Shown: positions 1 to 43,085, counted from the first letter of the stretch. The stretch: DNA of 64,000 nucleotides from Ampullaceana balthica (GCA_944989445.1 CALYLW010000312.1:767566-831565); one strand, 5' to 3'. The notes: generated by a model from the letters alone, not told the origin. Program-made: numbers and translations.

Positions 1-217
1 ATAATTATTTTCTTCCTGTGGTTTCTATTGTTGAGTTTTCGGGGCATTTATTCATTAAGCCACTCGATGAAATTTGGCTAAGTGTTATTTTGAATTTGAA
101 TATGTTTTTTAAAAGTACAGTATTTTTAACGTTATATGTTTTTTTATATTTTTAAATTTTTTTTGCTGGCATCCACTTTTAAATAGGCTTGAAGAGTCAT
201 TTCAAAAGAAGCCATAA

Positions 218-486
218 GGGGCCGTCCACAAAGAACGTCACGCTATTTTTGACAATTTTTACCCCCCCTCCCCTTGTCACAAACTGTCACACATCTCGCA
301 CCCCCCCTAAAGTACATCACACTTTCAAACAAAAATGTTGTTTTTTATTAACAAAATAATCAAAATTTAATATAAAACAGCGTGACGTCACACATGTCCG
401 GACCCTTCCCTCCCCCCTGTCACAAATTGTCACACTTTCTTACCCCCTCCCCCCTCTGGAGCGTGACGTAATTTATGGACGGCCCC
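218..486. mobile_element. TAA-flanked MITE with GGGGCCGTCC ends
   Basis: The ends are inverted repeats: the left reads GGGGCCGTCCACAAAG and the right, reverse-complemented, GGGGCCGTCCATAAAT, and both continue into a shared ACGTCACGC. TAA stands directly outside both ends (215-217 and 487-489), as in a 3-bp target duplication. The inside is pyrimidine-rich and has no coding sequence. A TAA duplication fits PIF/Harbinger-type elements; the superfamily is an inference. Partial copies lie near 31800-31947, 51351-51505 and 53560-53680. Bases 1-217 hold nothing recognisable. Confidence 0.7.
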
Positions 487-1037
487 TAACCTATTAAGAC
501 TGTAAAACCCATATGAAAATAACTCAATAACAAACTTATATTAAATCTTAATCAATGTCAGAGCTTTGCTACGGCTCTATCGTCAATATAAATATAATAT
601 ATAAATACAATAGTAAATTTGTGCTGGGATCCGATCTTGCCATTTAAGTTGTATAGAATAATGCAAATGCCAAAGCTGGTTCCTTTTAAGCTATCTAGGT
701 AATTTTTTATCATGAAATGGGGTAGCTAGACAGCAATCATTTTGCTCACAAAAGAACAACACGTTGTAGGCGAGAATATTCCAAGAGTGATTAACTTTGC
801 TTATCTTCATCATCTTTTCTCTGCTGTGAAACCACATGTCTTGTTCGTACAAATTTCGTGCCACGAAGCAAAAGTCAGTGCGTGCTGTGAATCGCACGTC
901 TTTGACTCATTATTAGCCATACAGGGTTCGGTCAAGTCAAGCCAACCACAAATAAACAAAGAAAGTTAACTCTTGGTAGCCAACTTTAAACCTCTCCAAA
1001 CTCAATCATTTTACGTCAATACGTTTCTAACTAACAC
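487..1037. other. Intergenic or intronic DNA, no gene seen
   Basis: AT-rich sequence. The short open frames here have no recognisable protein signature. It could be intron or 5' flank of the protease-LDLa-MAM gene, whose upstream exons are not in the window. Confidence 0.6.
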
Positions 1038-2035
1038 GGTGGTCGGACACTTCGACCCCGGACGATTAGACCCCAGTCGGTTCGACCCTGCCAGTTCGAC
1101 CACGGGACGTTTCGACCCCGGACGTTTCGACCCCGGACGTTTCGACCCCGGACGTTTCGACCCCGGACGTTTCGACTCCTTTGCATCTACACAGTGGATT
1201 TTTTTTTATATACTTGTTAAAATTTATTATTTTTAAAATTAATTTTTGGTATAAAAATAATTAATAATTTAGGTTAATATTATTACCCATTAAAAATTAA
1301 ATACAGTTTGAAATCGTTATTTGTATATACACGGACAACCAGTCAACATTCAACGCGAATTCATGATTGTGATAAATGTGCCATTCCTCTGAGATAGAAA
1401 GTTCTTCAAAACTTATCCAACTTAATCCCCTCCATTGTAATCGGACAATAAAGTGGCAATGTGGTCAGATAGTCGTTTCTAAAGGTGCCTACATTCTCTC
1501 TGCCCCCACTTACTCCATGTACCTTCCCCATAACCCTCGCGAGCACACGGCGTGCTGTGGTGGTCACTGAGTCTAGCCTTCATAACACGTCCTTATGTAA
1601 CCCCCGGACAAAATGTAAACAATGGGATAACGTTCAGTCAGGTCGACACTTAACCCCCCCCCAAAAAAAACAACAACAACAAACAAACAAAAACAACAAA
1701 CAAATCAACTTTCATTTGTTTTTGTTATCACAGTGAAAATCTTTGAACGACTTAAATATAAACATTTAAAAAACACGATGATAAATTAGATCCTTTTTAA
1801 GTGTGTTTGGGATATGAGTGGAGATACTGTTTTTAATTTTATATTGATAATATTAATAATATACCAGAAAATAATTTAGACAAAAAAATAATTAAAAAAA
1901 AGAAGAAATAAAAACATTTCACGGTGTGGAAACAAAAGGGTCGAAACGTCCTGGGGGTCGAAACGTCATGTGGGCGAACTGGCAGGGTCGAACCGACCGG
2001 GGTCTAAACGTCCGGGGTCGAAGTGTCCGTAATTC
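1038..2035. mobile_element. Foldback-like element with tandem-repeat inverted arms
   Basis: The left arm (about 1044-1178) begins CGGACACTTCGACCCC and runs into five tandem copies of a 15-bp unit (GACGTTTCGACCCCG). The right arm (about 1938-2030) is the reverse complement of the same sequence, ending GGGGTCGAAGTGTCCG, with fewer and more degenerate 15-bp units. About 750 bp of AT-rich DNA without a recognisable transposase lies between. AACTAACAC occurs just outside both arms (1029-1037 and 2036-2044), a candidate 9-bp target duplication. Long inverted arms made of short tandem repeats plus 9-bp duplications are the hallmark of Foldback elements; membership of that class is inferred. Confidence 0.6.
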
Positions 2036-2044
2036 AACTAACAC

Positions 2045-3046
2045 ATAACCCGTTTGTTTCTCAGAAATCCCGAATAATTCCTTTAAATGTTTTTTTTTCC
2101 TTGGTAGCTATAGTGAGACAAAATTAACACCAATGAACACTTCCAAACTATCTTTATTGCATTTCACTATTGAAAAACAGTATTTTTGAATGAAAATTAC
2201 GTAGCAATTCTTTTTAAGGAATATAATACATACCGCTCCTTATATTTCATATTTTTCTTATATGTTAAACATATAAAACATGATTTCAAAGCGCAAAGCC
2301 CAATAAAATACATTTAAAAAAACATTTTTACCATTTCTTCACAAAATGCGCTAGAATACAATACGTCAGCATATCATATAGAAAATTAATTTAGACTTAA
2401 ATATAAGCGAAATATGCGTTCATCTGATCCGCTGCTTGCGTTCATTTACTACCGTCTTGCAATCTCCTACTCAAAATATTACCAGTCTTGGTGCTGACTA
2501 CTCTGCAGTCTTACAGTATTCTGTATAGCAAAAAAAATAAAATTGTTTCACTTTCTATAATACACTATAACTGGATCCTTGCCATCCAACACTTAATGTA
2601 ACTATACTCTTAGGACCTAATGCTAAGTTCAAAGTTAGCCATGAATCATACGATATGCATATTAATTTAAACATAGTTTATATGTACTGTAATCTCATTA
2701 TCTGTCGTATTTAGGATATGAATGATTTACATTGAATGAATTGATGATTATGTGTGTTACAACTTTTATGTAAAAACGCCGTGGGTCCAGAGACTTGCTG
2801 GCGTACTGCGCTATATACATTATCAAAATTATTATTATTAGGAAATGGTGGTATAAAAAACGTTTTAATTTACATCAGAATACAATTTTTTAAACTCTTA
2901 AGTTTAAAAAAAAACATTTTGCGGTTCTTACGAAAATTGGAATATTTTTACGTTAAAGGCTCAACAGGAATAATTTTACGTTAATGTGAGGACATTTTTT
3001 TATTTAAAAGAATATATAATTAGTAAAATACGATTCCTCTACGCAG
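2045..3046. other. No recognisable feature before the first visible exon
   Basis: AT-rich sequence with only short uninformative frames. No exon carrying the His or Asp of the S1 protease triad was found here or anywhere left of it, so those exons should lie upstream of the window. Confidence 0.55.
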
Positions 3047-33525
<30,479 letters not shown>

Positions 33526-33584
33526 TGTTGTCAACCTGTTGGCTTGACAAAGGACGAACATTAGCAAGGTATTTTTTATGATGA

Positions 33585-34215
33585 ATGAAAGCTATAGCAA
33601 TTAAAAAGTATGTGATGTATGAAAGCCATGGCTATGGAAATATGAAAATATCAAATATATGGCAACCAAATGGGAAGTACGAAAGCTATGGAGAATAGAA
33701 ATATAAGGAACCAAAGCTATGGAAATAGAAATATATGGTACACAAGCTATGGACATAGAAATATAAAATACAAAAACTATGTCAATAGAAATAGTAGGTA
33801 CGAAAGTTATGGCAATAGCAACAAAGAGTTAATTTGATAAAATGAAATTTGAGAGCCATACTATTAATAAATGGAAAAATGCATAACATACAATAGTAAA
33901 AATAAATAAATAGTATAGCTGCATAATTAACTAAATCATCAAACACGTAGTGGTATTTTGAAATTAGCTACATCCTACTACCTAAATTAGCTATATCCTA
34001 CTACCTAAATTAGCTACATCCTACTACCTAAATTAGCTATATCCTACTACCTAAATTAGCTACATCCTACTACCTAAATTAGCTACATCCTACTACCTAA
34101 ATAGCTACATTCTACTACCTAAATTAGCTACATCCTACTACCTAAATAACGTACATCCTACTACCTAAATTAGCTACATCATACTACCTAAATTAGCTAC
34201 ATCCTACTATGTAAA
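33585..34215. repeat. Degenerate repeat followed by 23-bp minisatellite
   Basis: 33585-33830 holds loose repeats of GAAAGCTATGGAAATAGAAA. 33960-34215 holds about 11 units of TTAGCTACATCCTACTACCT plus AAA with small indels. Confidence 0.8.
33600..33605 (+). terminator. Possible polyadenylation signal ATTAAA
   Basis: ATTAAA lies 75 bp after the TGA of the mosaic gene. It is a common variant signal, but the AT-rich context makes chance occurrence likely. Confidence 0.3.
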
Positions 34216-34419
34216 CAGAGGTATATTTAATAATTAATTACATCCTTCTACCTAAACATAGGTATATTTAACAATTAATTACATACTACATGCCTTGCTT
34301 AAGAATTAAATATACCCCTTCCGCCCAACTGGGCCAAGAAAGTGCACATCATGTTCCCACATACTCCTACATATTCCCACATATTCCCATTTGAGTTCAA
34401 ACCCCATCCATTTGTCGTT

Positions 34420-34724
34420 TATTATTATTATTATTATTATTTGTTCACTTATATAGCTCAGTACCCCAGCCTACAGCTGGTCTCACAGCGCTTTACAACC
34501 ATGTTCAACAACTACAGAAAACACATTGCACTCTAAATCTTCCTAAACAGAGTTACACACACACAATTTCATATTAATGTTCAGAAATGGACGCATCACC
34601 GTCGTAGACTGTTAATTTGATGGAGCAATCCTTAGCGAAACAGGAATCCATGATGAAGATCCTGATCCAGAAATAATAACAAGACAAATACACACAATTA
34701 AACCAAGAGTTCAAGGCTATGCAT
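34420..34724. repeat. Dispersed ~310-bp repeat, copy 2
   Basis: Close match to 24585-24892 over the full length, from (ATT)n and TTGTTCACTTATATAGCTCA to GAGTTCAAGGCTATGCA, in the same orientation. Confidence 0.75.
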
Positions 34725-34914
34725 GCCTGTTAGGCGTAGCCTCGTTCTCAAGATTCCACCAAGTAGTTTAATGGCAATGGTCGTCCCGTGGTTCGTTGTA
34801 GACTGTATCATTTCCATCGGGTTGAACTGCGTCACCTTGTAGCGAGAGTTCAGTCTTTTCCCCACTCTTGTAATAAAATACACACGCCAAGACAACGCTC
34901 AAGTCAACTCCAAT

Positions 34915-35207
34915 CAGAGGCGGATTAAGATTGCACGGGGCCCCTGGCTGCAATTCAAACTGGGGCCCTATCCAGGGGTGGATTAAGACTGCACGGGGCC
35001 CCTGGCTGCAATTCAAACTGGGGCCCTATCCAGGGGCGGATTAAAATTGCACGGGGCTCCTGGCTGCAATTCAAACTGGGGCCCTATCCAGGGGTGGATT
35101 AAGACTACACGGGGCTCCTGGCTGCAATTCAAACTGGAGCCCTATCCAGGGGTGGATTAAGACTACACGGGGCTCCTGGGTGCAATTCAAACTGGGGCCC
35201 TATCCAT
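34915..35207. repeat. ~58-bp tandem repeat, about 5 units
   Basis: Each unit holds GGCGGATTAAGATTGCACGG and CTGCAATTCAAACTGGGGCC, ending CCTATCCA. Confidence 0.9.
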
Positions 35208-35419
35208 TCAGCGTCCCTTAGAATAAAATGATTGCTAGCAGCTAATATAAGACTGTAACTTGTAACTAAATAGTCCATTGTTTCCTTGCTAATGCTTTGT
35301 CTGTACTACAGCCAAAAAGATTATTCATGATAAACCGAACACGAAGAAATAACTGTTTGCCTGTATCCTAAAATTGAGAGTATAAAGACGATAAAAAAAA
35401 AGAAAAATGAAAAATGAAC

Positions 35420-36303
35420 ACCCCTCTACGTCTCTCGTGGTTTCTCTCTTCACTTCATTACACACTCCAAGTCCTACGTCTCTCGTGGTTTCTCTCTTCA
35501 CTTCATTACACACTCCAAGTCCTACGTCTCTCGGGGTTTCTCTCTTCACTTCAGTTCACACTCCAAGTCCTACGTCTCTCGGGGTTTCTCTCTTCACTTC
35601 AGTTCACACACCAAGTCCTACGTCTCTCGTGGTTTCTCTCTTCACTTCAGTTCACACTCCAAGTTCTACGTCTCTCGGGGTTTCTCTCTTCACTTCATTA
35701 CACACTCCAAGTCCTACGTCTCTCGGGGTTTCTCTCTTCACTTCAGTTCCCCTACAAGTCCTACGTCTCTCGGGGTTTCTCTCTTCACTTCAGTTCACAC
35801 TCCAAGTTCTACGTCTCTCGTGGTTTCTCTCTTCACTTCAGTTCACACTCCAAGTCCTACGTCTCTCGTGGTTTCTCTCTTCACTTCAGTTCATACTCCA
35901 AGTCCTACGTCTCTCGTGGTTTCTCTCTTCACTTCAGTTCACACTCCAAGTCCTACTTCTCTCGGGGCTTCTCTCTTCACTTCAGTTCACACTCCAAGTC
36001 CACCTCGGGGCTTCTCTCACTCAGTTCACTCCAGTCTCGCTTCGGGGTTTCTCTCTTCACTTCAGTTCACACTCCAAGTTCTACGTCTCTTGGGGTTTCT
36101 CTCTTCACTTCAGTTCACATTCCAAGTTCTACGTCTCTCGGGGTTTCTCTCTTCACTTCAGTTCACACTCCAAGTTCTACAACTCTCGGGGTTTCTCTCT
36201 TCACTTCAGTTCACACTCCAAGTTCTACGCCTCTCGGGGTTTCTCTCTTCACTTCAGTTCACACGCCAAGTCCTACGTCTCTCGTGGTTTCGCTCTTCAG
36301 CCA
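35420..36303. repeat. 48-bp minisatellite, about 18 units
   Basis: The unit CGTCTCTCGTGGTTTCTCTC plus TTCACTTCAGTTCACACTCC plus AAGTCCTA, with a shortened, disturbed region near 35998-36045. The three long + frames across it are artefacts of a period divisible by three. Confidence 0.95.
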
Positions 36304-36659
36304 TGTATAATTGTTAAATTATATTAACTTATTCATTGACTTTGCTTTCTTTTCCCTCAAATAATATTTTTTAAATTTAAATTTTGATCCGTTAAAAATA
36401 TGTGTGATTTGCTGTATTTTGTAGCAATAAAAACATATTTGCCTGACACTAAAATCGTTCAAAGATTTCGAATCTTCTTCCACATGTTCAATGCAACCTA
36501 AACTCTTTTTGCTGTGTTGTTTTGTTTGTCTTTTTTATTGTCGGGGATAAACAACAGTTAGTGAAAACCAACATGAATAAGAAATGAAAATATATCACTC
36601 GGTCGAAAATAGAATTTAAATAACTTTAAAACAACAAGATATGTTTTATTTTCTTCTAG

Positions 36660-36717
36660 GACAATTTTTACAGCAGCAGTTCTACAGGAGCAAGCCAGGA
36701 TATAAAGACATGCGGAT
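36660..36717 (+). CDS. Possible orphan exon
   Basis: A strong acceptor (TTTATTTTCTTCTAG) is followed by 58 bp open in phase 0 (DNFYSSSSTGASQDIKTCG) and then GTAAAT as a donor. It matches no domain I recognise. It lies between the end of the mosaic gene and the calpain start and could be chance, a 5' exon of another transcript, or a relic. Confidence 0.2.
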
Positions 36718-37782
36718 GTAAATAAAATTTAAATTCAAAATTAACAGTTGTCTAAAACCTACAATATTAAATGTTCAATTTAAAATACTTGGCGTATTTT
36801 CTTTTGTTGCTTTAATTTTTTGTTATAACTTTTTTATGTGTGGAATAGTTGAAAAGATTATATAGTTTTCCCTTGAAAACATCTGCATCTTGAAACGATA
36901 CAAAGCACTGGGCACTAACAAATAGTACATATATATTAAACAAATTGTTTATTAGGAATAAGACTTAGACATTTAAGCTATCCGGAAAAGTTAAAGAAAT
37001 CATTGAGTAGGAGAACTCTGAAAACGTTCTCATGAGAAATACTTAAAGTAAAGATAGAGATGCGATTTTGTATTAGCGGTAAAGAGAAAACTTATAAGGA
37101 GTATATCTTGGGCATACGAGGCATTAATTTGAGAGAAAACTTACCCAACAAGGAGATTTAAGTCACAGAAACAGGCCCATTTTTGGTTTTGGAGTTTAGG
37201 GGGCTTAAAAGGTTTTATGGGGCTAAAACATTTATGTAAGGTCATAATGAATGATGAAAAAGATAAAATAGAAAAGGACAACGAGACGAAAAAAATGTGC
37301 AACAGGGAGAAATGTTTTCGAGGACTGCGTATCGGAGATTAATGTTGATATATATATAGATACTGAAATTCTAGCTAGGCACACGATCCCTTGCTCGTTA
37401 GTGGTGGCTCAATGAAACTTGTGAACGCTACTTCCATTGCCCCATAGACCGTCATGGTCTGAAAAGGGGGTTATTATTAAACAACATAAAACTGATAGCT
37501 GTTTACAATAAAAACTGACAAATACCCCCACCCACTGCACTAAAACATCTAAGTCCTCTCGGAGGTATTGTTTTTGGACTATGCCATCATTATTCAAACA
37601 TGTTGCAGACGTCATTAGTTTTAACTAATTTTATTGAATAGCTGGTTATAAATAAACGATATGGAAATAAAAGAGGTTAAATAAAAAAATATTAAAGTCA
37701 AATATTTCCCCCTACAAATTGACGTTAATAATTTAAGTTTTTCTGTAGGGAAATAGATATACATTTTCTGTCTGATATATGC
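36718..37782. other. Intergenic DNA, no gene seen
   Basis: AT-rich. Short frames lack any recognisable signature. Confidence 0.5.
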
Positions 37783-38255
37783 AAAGATTCGACTAATGCG
37801 CTCTCTGGCGATGTCGGTCTTTTTGTATGGATGCGAGGCTTGGACGCTCAATGCAGACCTCCAAAGAATAATCAATACACTAGAGATGAGATGTTTCCGA
37901 AAGATATTGAACATCTCCTAATCAGAGAACATCACAAACGAAGCAGTCCATAAAAAGATAAGTGCTGTCATCGGCCACTACGAGGACCTTCTCACCTCAA
38001 TCAAGAATAAGAAACTACGATGGTATGGACACGTGGCAAGATCTGGAGGTCTTCCAAAGACAATAACGCAAGGCACAGTCCAGGGAGGAAGAAAAAGAGG
38101 CAGACAAAAGAAGAGATGGGAAGACGCCATCAAAGAGCGGACCGGCCTGTCATTCGTCGACGCACAAAAGCAGCGCAGAACCGGGACACATGGCGTGAGA
38201 TAGTGTTCAGTTCACGATGGTGCTCCAACTACCCACCGACGGGTTAAAGGATAGT
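37783..38255 (+). mobile_element. RTE-like LINE 3' fragment
   Basis: Close relative of 38850-39798: MSVFLYGCEAWTLNADLQRI, EMRCFRKILNIS, RRWEDAIKERTGLSF-like sequence in two frames, ending GGTTAAAGGATAGTT. 5'-truncated at the same region of reverse transcriptase (thumb onward). Confidence 0.72.
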
Positions 38256-38816
38256 TAAAGCCAATTTAAAAAGTCTGATATATGATAAAAACTACTGAGT
38301 AAAATTTGTTGACCAAATTAAGCAATAAGATTGTCATCCCGATTAAAAAAAATTGTATGTAATTATTCATGTTTATATTCTTCTTGGTCTAAAGTTGAAA
38401 ATAATTAAGCAGTAATTTTATCATCACTCTGGGAAACAAATTTATCATAAAAATGTTGATGAAGCTTTTACTTCATGTAACCTGTATCAAATATTACTAT
38501 ACATAATTTGCAATCTCTGTCACGTCTGTCTGTCATATCTGTCAGTGACGCTATGCGAGGTAACTCCCGATAAAAAATATATATAGAAGTAAAAATGTTG
38601 CTTACGAGATTAACAAAATGTTTTTCTCGCCATAAAATATTGTGACGTGACGTCATCAGTTGAGCTTTTATTAATGTGTGAAGGGTACGAAGTAAAAAGA
38701 GCCATGTTTTATTTGATGTGATAAATATTATTATTATTATTTTGTATTAAATGTCCGTTTTTATGTATGTGTCCATATCAATATTACGTTCGTAATTATA
38801 AATTTAATTTTCTATA

Positions 38817-40045
38817 TCAATATACATAATTCCCGTTGTCTGTATGTATGGTTTTAATGGTTTTTGGTGTCAGACAAGGATGTTTACTTTCCCCCATCCT
38901 CTTCAACATCTTCCTTGAAAGGATCATGACAGATGTGCTAGAAGACCATGTCGGAACAGTCAGCATCGGAGGGAGAAGTATAACCAACCTACGCTTCGCC
39001 GATGACATTGACGGCCTAGCTGGTAGCGAGGACGAACTAAAAGAATTCCTCGCAAAGCTAGAGAAAATAGCAAAGGCGTACGGCATGGAAATCAATGCAG
39101 AAAAGACCAAGGTCATGGCAAATAGTAAATTCACAAGCGAGATTCGGATAAACGGGCAAAAACTCGAAGAAGTCTCCACCTTCATGTATCTAGGTGCCAT
39201 AAAATCCGACGAAGGCTCAAAGCCAGAAATTCTTGCCAGAGTAGCACAAACAATGGCAGCATTGAGCAAAAAAAGCAAATCTGGCAAAGTAAGAAGCTCT
39301 CCCTGAGATCAAAGATCCGGCTAATGCGCTCTCTAGCGATGTCGGTCTCTTTGTATGGTTGTGAGGCTTGGACGCTCACTGCAGACCTCCAAAGAAGAAT
39401 CAATGTGCTAGAGATGAGATGTTTCAGAAAGATATTGAACATCTCCTACACAGCGCACATCACAAATGAAGCGGTCCGCAACACAATAAGTACTGTCATT
39501 GGCCCCTACGAGGACCTACTCACATCAATTAAGAAGAGGAAATTACGATGGTACGGACAAGTGACAAGAACTGGAGCTCTCGCAAAAACCATATTACAAG
39601 GCACAGTCAGGGGAGGAAGGAAAAGAGGCAGACAAAAGAAGAGATGGGAGGACGATATCAAAGAGTGGACCGGCCTGTCATTCAGCGACTCTCAAAGGGC
39701 AGCACAGGACCGTGACAAATGGTGTGTGTTAGTGAGCAGTTCACGATGGTGCCCCAACAACGGGTTAAGGGATAGTTCAAGTTGAAGTTGAAGTTCATGG
39801 TTGTAATGTAGGTGGCGCTGCGAATGGATGTAATGCTGTTAGGTGGCGCTGCAATCGATTTTGTTTTATAGTGCTGCACCAAAAATAACACTTTTCGAAC
39901 GTTCCGCATACAATTGTTCAATATGATAATAAATGAATCAAATAAAAATAAATAAAATAATTGAAAGTTCTGTATTAAGTTATTTTTTAATCTGATGTGT
40001 GTTTATTTTGAAAAATTCCGTCATTTTTGACGGGTGATACGCTAG
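38817..40045 (+). mobile_element. Helitron-like element split by a LINE
   Basis: Begins TCAATATACATAATTCCCG after an A and ends CTAG (40042-40045) before a T, with 3' hairpin CCGTCA-TTTT-TGACGG at 40018-40033. It is the same element as 4745-5042 plus an RTE-like LINE insert. The copy at 58413-59728 shows the empty target. Confidence 0.68.
38850..39798 (+). mobile_element. RTE-like LINE, 5'-truncated
   Basis: Two frames (38836-39306 and 39324-39785, one frameshift near 39300) encode reverse transcriptase from the GVRQGCLLSPILFNIF motif onward: LRFADDIDGLAGSEDELKEF, YLGAIKSDEGS, LYGCEAWTLT, GGRKRGRQKKRWEDD and the usual WCPNN-type end. The tail is (AAGTTG)n. The catalytic Asp-Asp is intact but the palm N-terminal part and the endonuclease are gone. 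Confidence 0.82.
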
Positions 40046-41354
40046 TTAATATATAACATTCTTTTTTCGGTTTCTAAAATTTACAATTGGTTGTCGTTTG
40101 GTTGTCAAGTTTCGATGCGTTTTTAACTACAAAGCCATTATTTATTACGGCAAATGAAATTTGCCAACTTTTGCTTCAGTTTAGCGTTTGTTTTTCTTTT
40201 ATACACTTTGATATTGCATATTTGTATGTTTAAAAAAATAACATATTTAAAAATCGGACTCCTCCCCACAATAGTTTCTTTTTATTATTGTTATTTACAT
40301 GTCATATTTTAATGCGTCTTAAACTAATTTGAAATAAAAAATCTTTGCTTTTAATAACTGGAAGGGGTGCTGACATGACAATAATGAAAACTTTCATTAG
40401 AATTCCTAAAACGTGTATATTAAATTTTATATACGATTACCTGTTGATATTTTAATATGTTCTTTTATCCAGTGATTAACTTTACTTCAAAGGGTTCATG
40501 CAAAATAAATAATTCTTTGTTATTCATATTTGTAAATAGTTACAATTTTTTATTTATATGTTTTTGATAATGTGAAGGTAATAATGTATGGACCAATGGG
40601 CGAATAAACTGACAAGTCATAATCATCAATGAAGCTTAAACTGCTTCAAATCACAGATGTGCTAGATGTGGATCACATTAGTCACATATTTTAATTTTAA
40701 CGCACTGTGCTGTATTATTGGTGCACTCATAATTGGTGCGCACTATTCAATGCCGCAAGTTAACGTCCGGCTGGCCCCTCAGCAATATTTGTTAATATTT
40801 CGAACTTCAAACTTCTTTGCTGTAGTATCACCTTATGCTGTGTGTAATTCACTATGCTTTTACTATTATCCCGATTATATCATTATTATTCATGCAAACT
40901 TATATAACGCGAAGCCTAAGCTAGGAGGTTTTCTCATAACACATGTATTCGTATATATAATCAAAATATATACTCTGCTATGTCCTATCGTAACACAAGA
41001 TTTTAGAAAGCGCACTGCTAAAATAATAGCCTTGAAAAAAATACTGAAAAAAAACACAACTTCCGCATAAAATTGTTCAATATGGAAAAGAGATTAAATT
41101 TTTCTCTATTGGTATCTACATTTTCTGATTATTTACTATGCGGCTTTCAGGCAAAAGGGACAATTACAAAAACTGAAATATATCCATTTTGAAAACTTCC
41201 GTCATTTTTGACGGGTAAAACACTAGTATATATATAGTCGTTAACTGCTGCATTTGTTTCCATGTGCTGCTTGAGCCGTGAGTTTTCATCTGCGTAAAAC
41301 ACTATATGGCGTGATTTAATTTATTTCGCATTTATCTTTTTAATTTTTTTCCTC

Positions 41355-43085
41355 AGCGGGGTAAATACTCAGATTCAAGCCTGATGAAACCATTACCCCA
41401 AAATATAAAAGTTTATGTTGACGTTACCCCCGAAGGCGCAAGTCCCGCCTACACGTCTGGTGGTTTGGGGGATCGTTTTAACACACCCCCCCCAAAGGGT
41501 CTGGGGCTAAGCCACAGCTGAAAATGAATCTAGAGAGTTTTAGAAGCCTGAATAGTGTCTAAAAATGAAATTGAAAAGGATCATGCGTAGATTTTTTAAC
41601 TCAAAACGACAAGGAGGATCCATATTTCAGGGGGAATATACTTGATACAATTATAAAGTTTACACTCGAATATAACGGTTAGAACAGTTATAGGCATAAT
41701 GACACTGGCCATTCTATTAGTATTATAATGATAAATCAGACATAATGCGATCAAGTCGGATAAACACAAAGTTACTTACACAATTACATCGAAATTGGTG
41801 CCTTGGATGTCAGGGCAAGTTGGATCTTGTCTTCAGGGTCCAATCGATTTCTCAGCTTTGTTTTTATCTTCACCAGTGTAGAAAATCCTTGTTGAAAAAG
41901 GGAAGTTGTTCCTAAAGGCAACAACGTTTTGACGGCATCCTCGTGTTCAATGTTTAAAGCCTTTATTACAGCATCCAAAAATGTGTCTGATCTTCTTTGT
42001 TTGCAAATTCAATACTTGCCTCATTATTGGCTTGAAGTTCAAGAAGTGCCTCTGCCACCCTTGAGGCTCATTTGGTACACCCGAAATGTCACATCGAAAG
42101 GGATCTAGAATCCATCTGACATTATGGGAATTATAACCGGAAAGTAAACAGTGAACCGCTCTTTGAACTTGGTAAGATGTCTGATGACTATATCTTTGAT
42201 GTCGTCAAAATTTATTATTAAGCAATCTTCCAAGTACAAGGCCAACTTTGGAAAGGCTGCTAACTTGTTACATTCTGCTATTTTGTTTCTAATATGAAAA
42301 CTTTAATCTAAATGCTTCAATCGTTTCTTTGGCTGAGATTATACTGATATTTTCCACGTCAATTCTTTGTTAAACACATTCACATGCTCAAAAATATCAA
42401 CTAAGTATGTGAGATGTGCACCCCAAAAACAGTTCGTAAACTTCTCAGCCAGAGCATGCTGTTCACCAGCAAGAAATGTTTTTAAGTTCACCTTTCAGAG
42501 CCCACACTCTGGTCACAACATTGCCGCGTGAAAGCCACCATACCTCAGTAGGTCTGTATAATCAGTCTCGCCATCTTTACATAAATCACGAAACATTCAA
42601 GTTTGCAGTGCATATCTTTTGATGAAATTTACAACCTGGATAACATCATGTATGATGACCTCCAGTTTAGGTTCCAAATGTTTCACAAGCAAAGCTTGGC
42701 AATTGATCATACTGTAGTTAAGTTCAATTTTGGGATTCCACTCTCTTGCGAAAGCCAAAAAACCACGTACACGACCCAACATAGCTGGAGCTTAATCCTT
42801 GACATTGCAGTTCGAAAGGAGCCAAATCATTTCTCTCTTTAATTATTTGAAAACCTTTGTAGCGAACATGTACCATAAGCATTACTTAAGACATCAGTGG
42901 TCTCATCAAGATGAATGCGTTTTCTAGAAGGAACCGGTTCAGTATTGGGCTTATCTTCCAAGCGTACACGTACACATGACGGATTTTAAATATATCTAGC
43001 GGATTTTATATGTTCCAATTGGTCTCCGTTACCCCAAAAATTTCCTTTTTACCCCAAATGGGGTGATTTACCCCTGTTCGCCGAC
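41355..43085 (-). mobile_element. Decayed hAT transposon, ZBED5/FAM200-like transposase
   Basis: The ends are roughly inverted (CAGCGGGGTAAATAC at left; GTGATTTACCCCTG at right). The minus strand reads, with many stops and frameshifts, as a ZBED5-like transposase: NCQALLVKHLEPKLEVIIHD followed by VNFIKRYAL, FLAGEQHALAEKFTNCFWGA, YLVDIFEHVNVFN, and at 41784-41978 the C-terminal LLPLGTTSLFQQGFSTLVKI followed by KTKLRNRLDPEDKIQLAL. That end corresponds to the hAT dimerisation region. A shorter relative is at 51765-53255. No function remains. Confidence 0.72.

Larger units (their letters stand above)
38490..41226 (+). mobile_element. Helitron-like element, outer member of a nest
   Basis: The 3' end is a hairpin CCGTCA-TTTT-TGACGG (41199-41214), then eight bases and CTAG (41223-41226) before a T. 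Left and right parts (38500-38816 and 40046-41226) match, in reverse order and strand, the uninterrupted copy at 58413-59728 (for example CGCGAAGCCTAAGCT near 40909). The 5' boundary is approximate. No Rep/helicase gene is present. It is split by the Helitron-like element at 38817-40045. Confidence 0.62.

Noticed and set aside
742..969. Small + frame and its minus partner near 691-897
   Set aside because: No domain, codon bias or splice context that I can recognise; likely chance.
35407..36327. Three overlapping long + frames of Ser/Leu-rich repeats
   Set aside because: Same artefact from another 48-bp minisatellite; all three frames are open, which no single gene needs.
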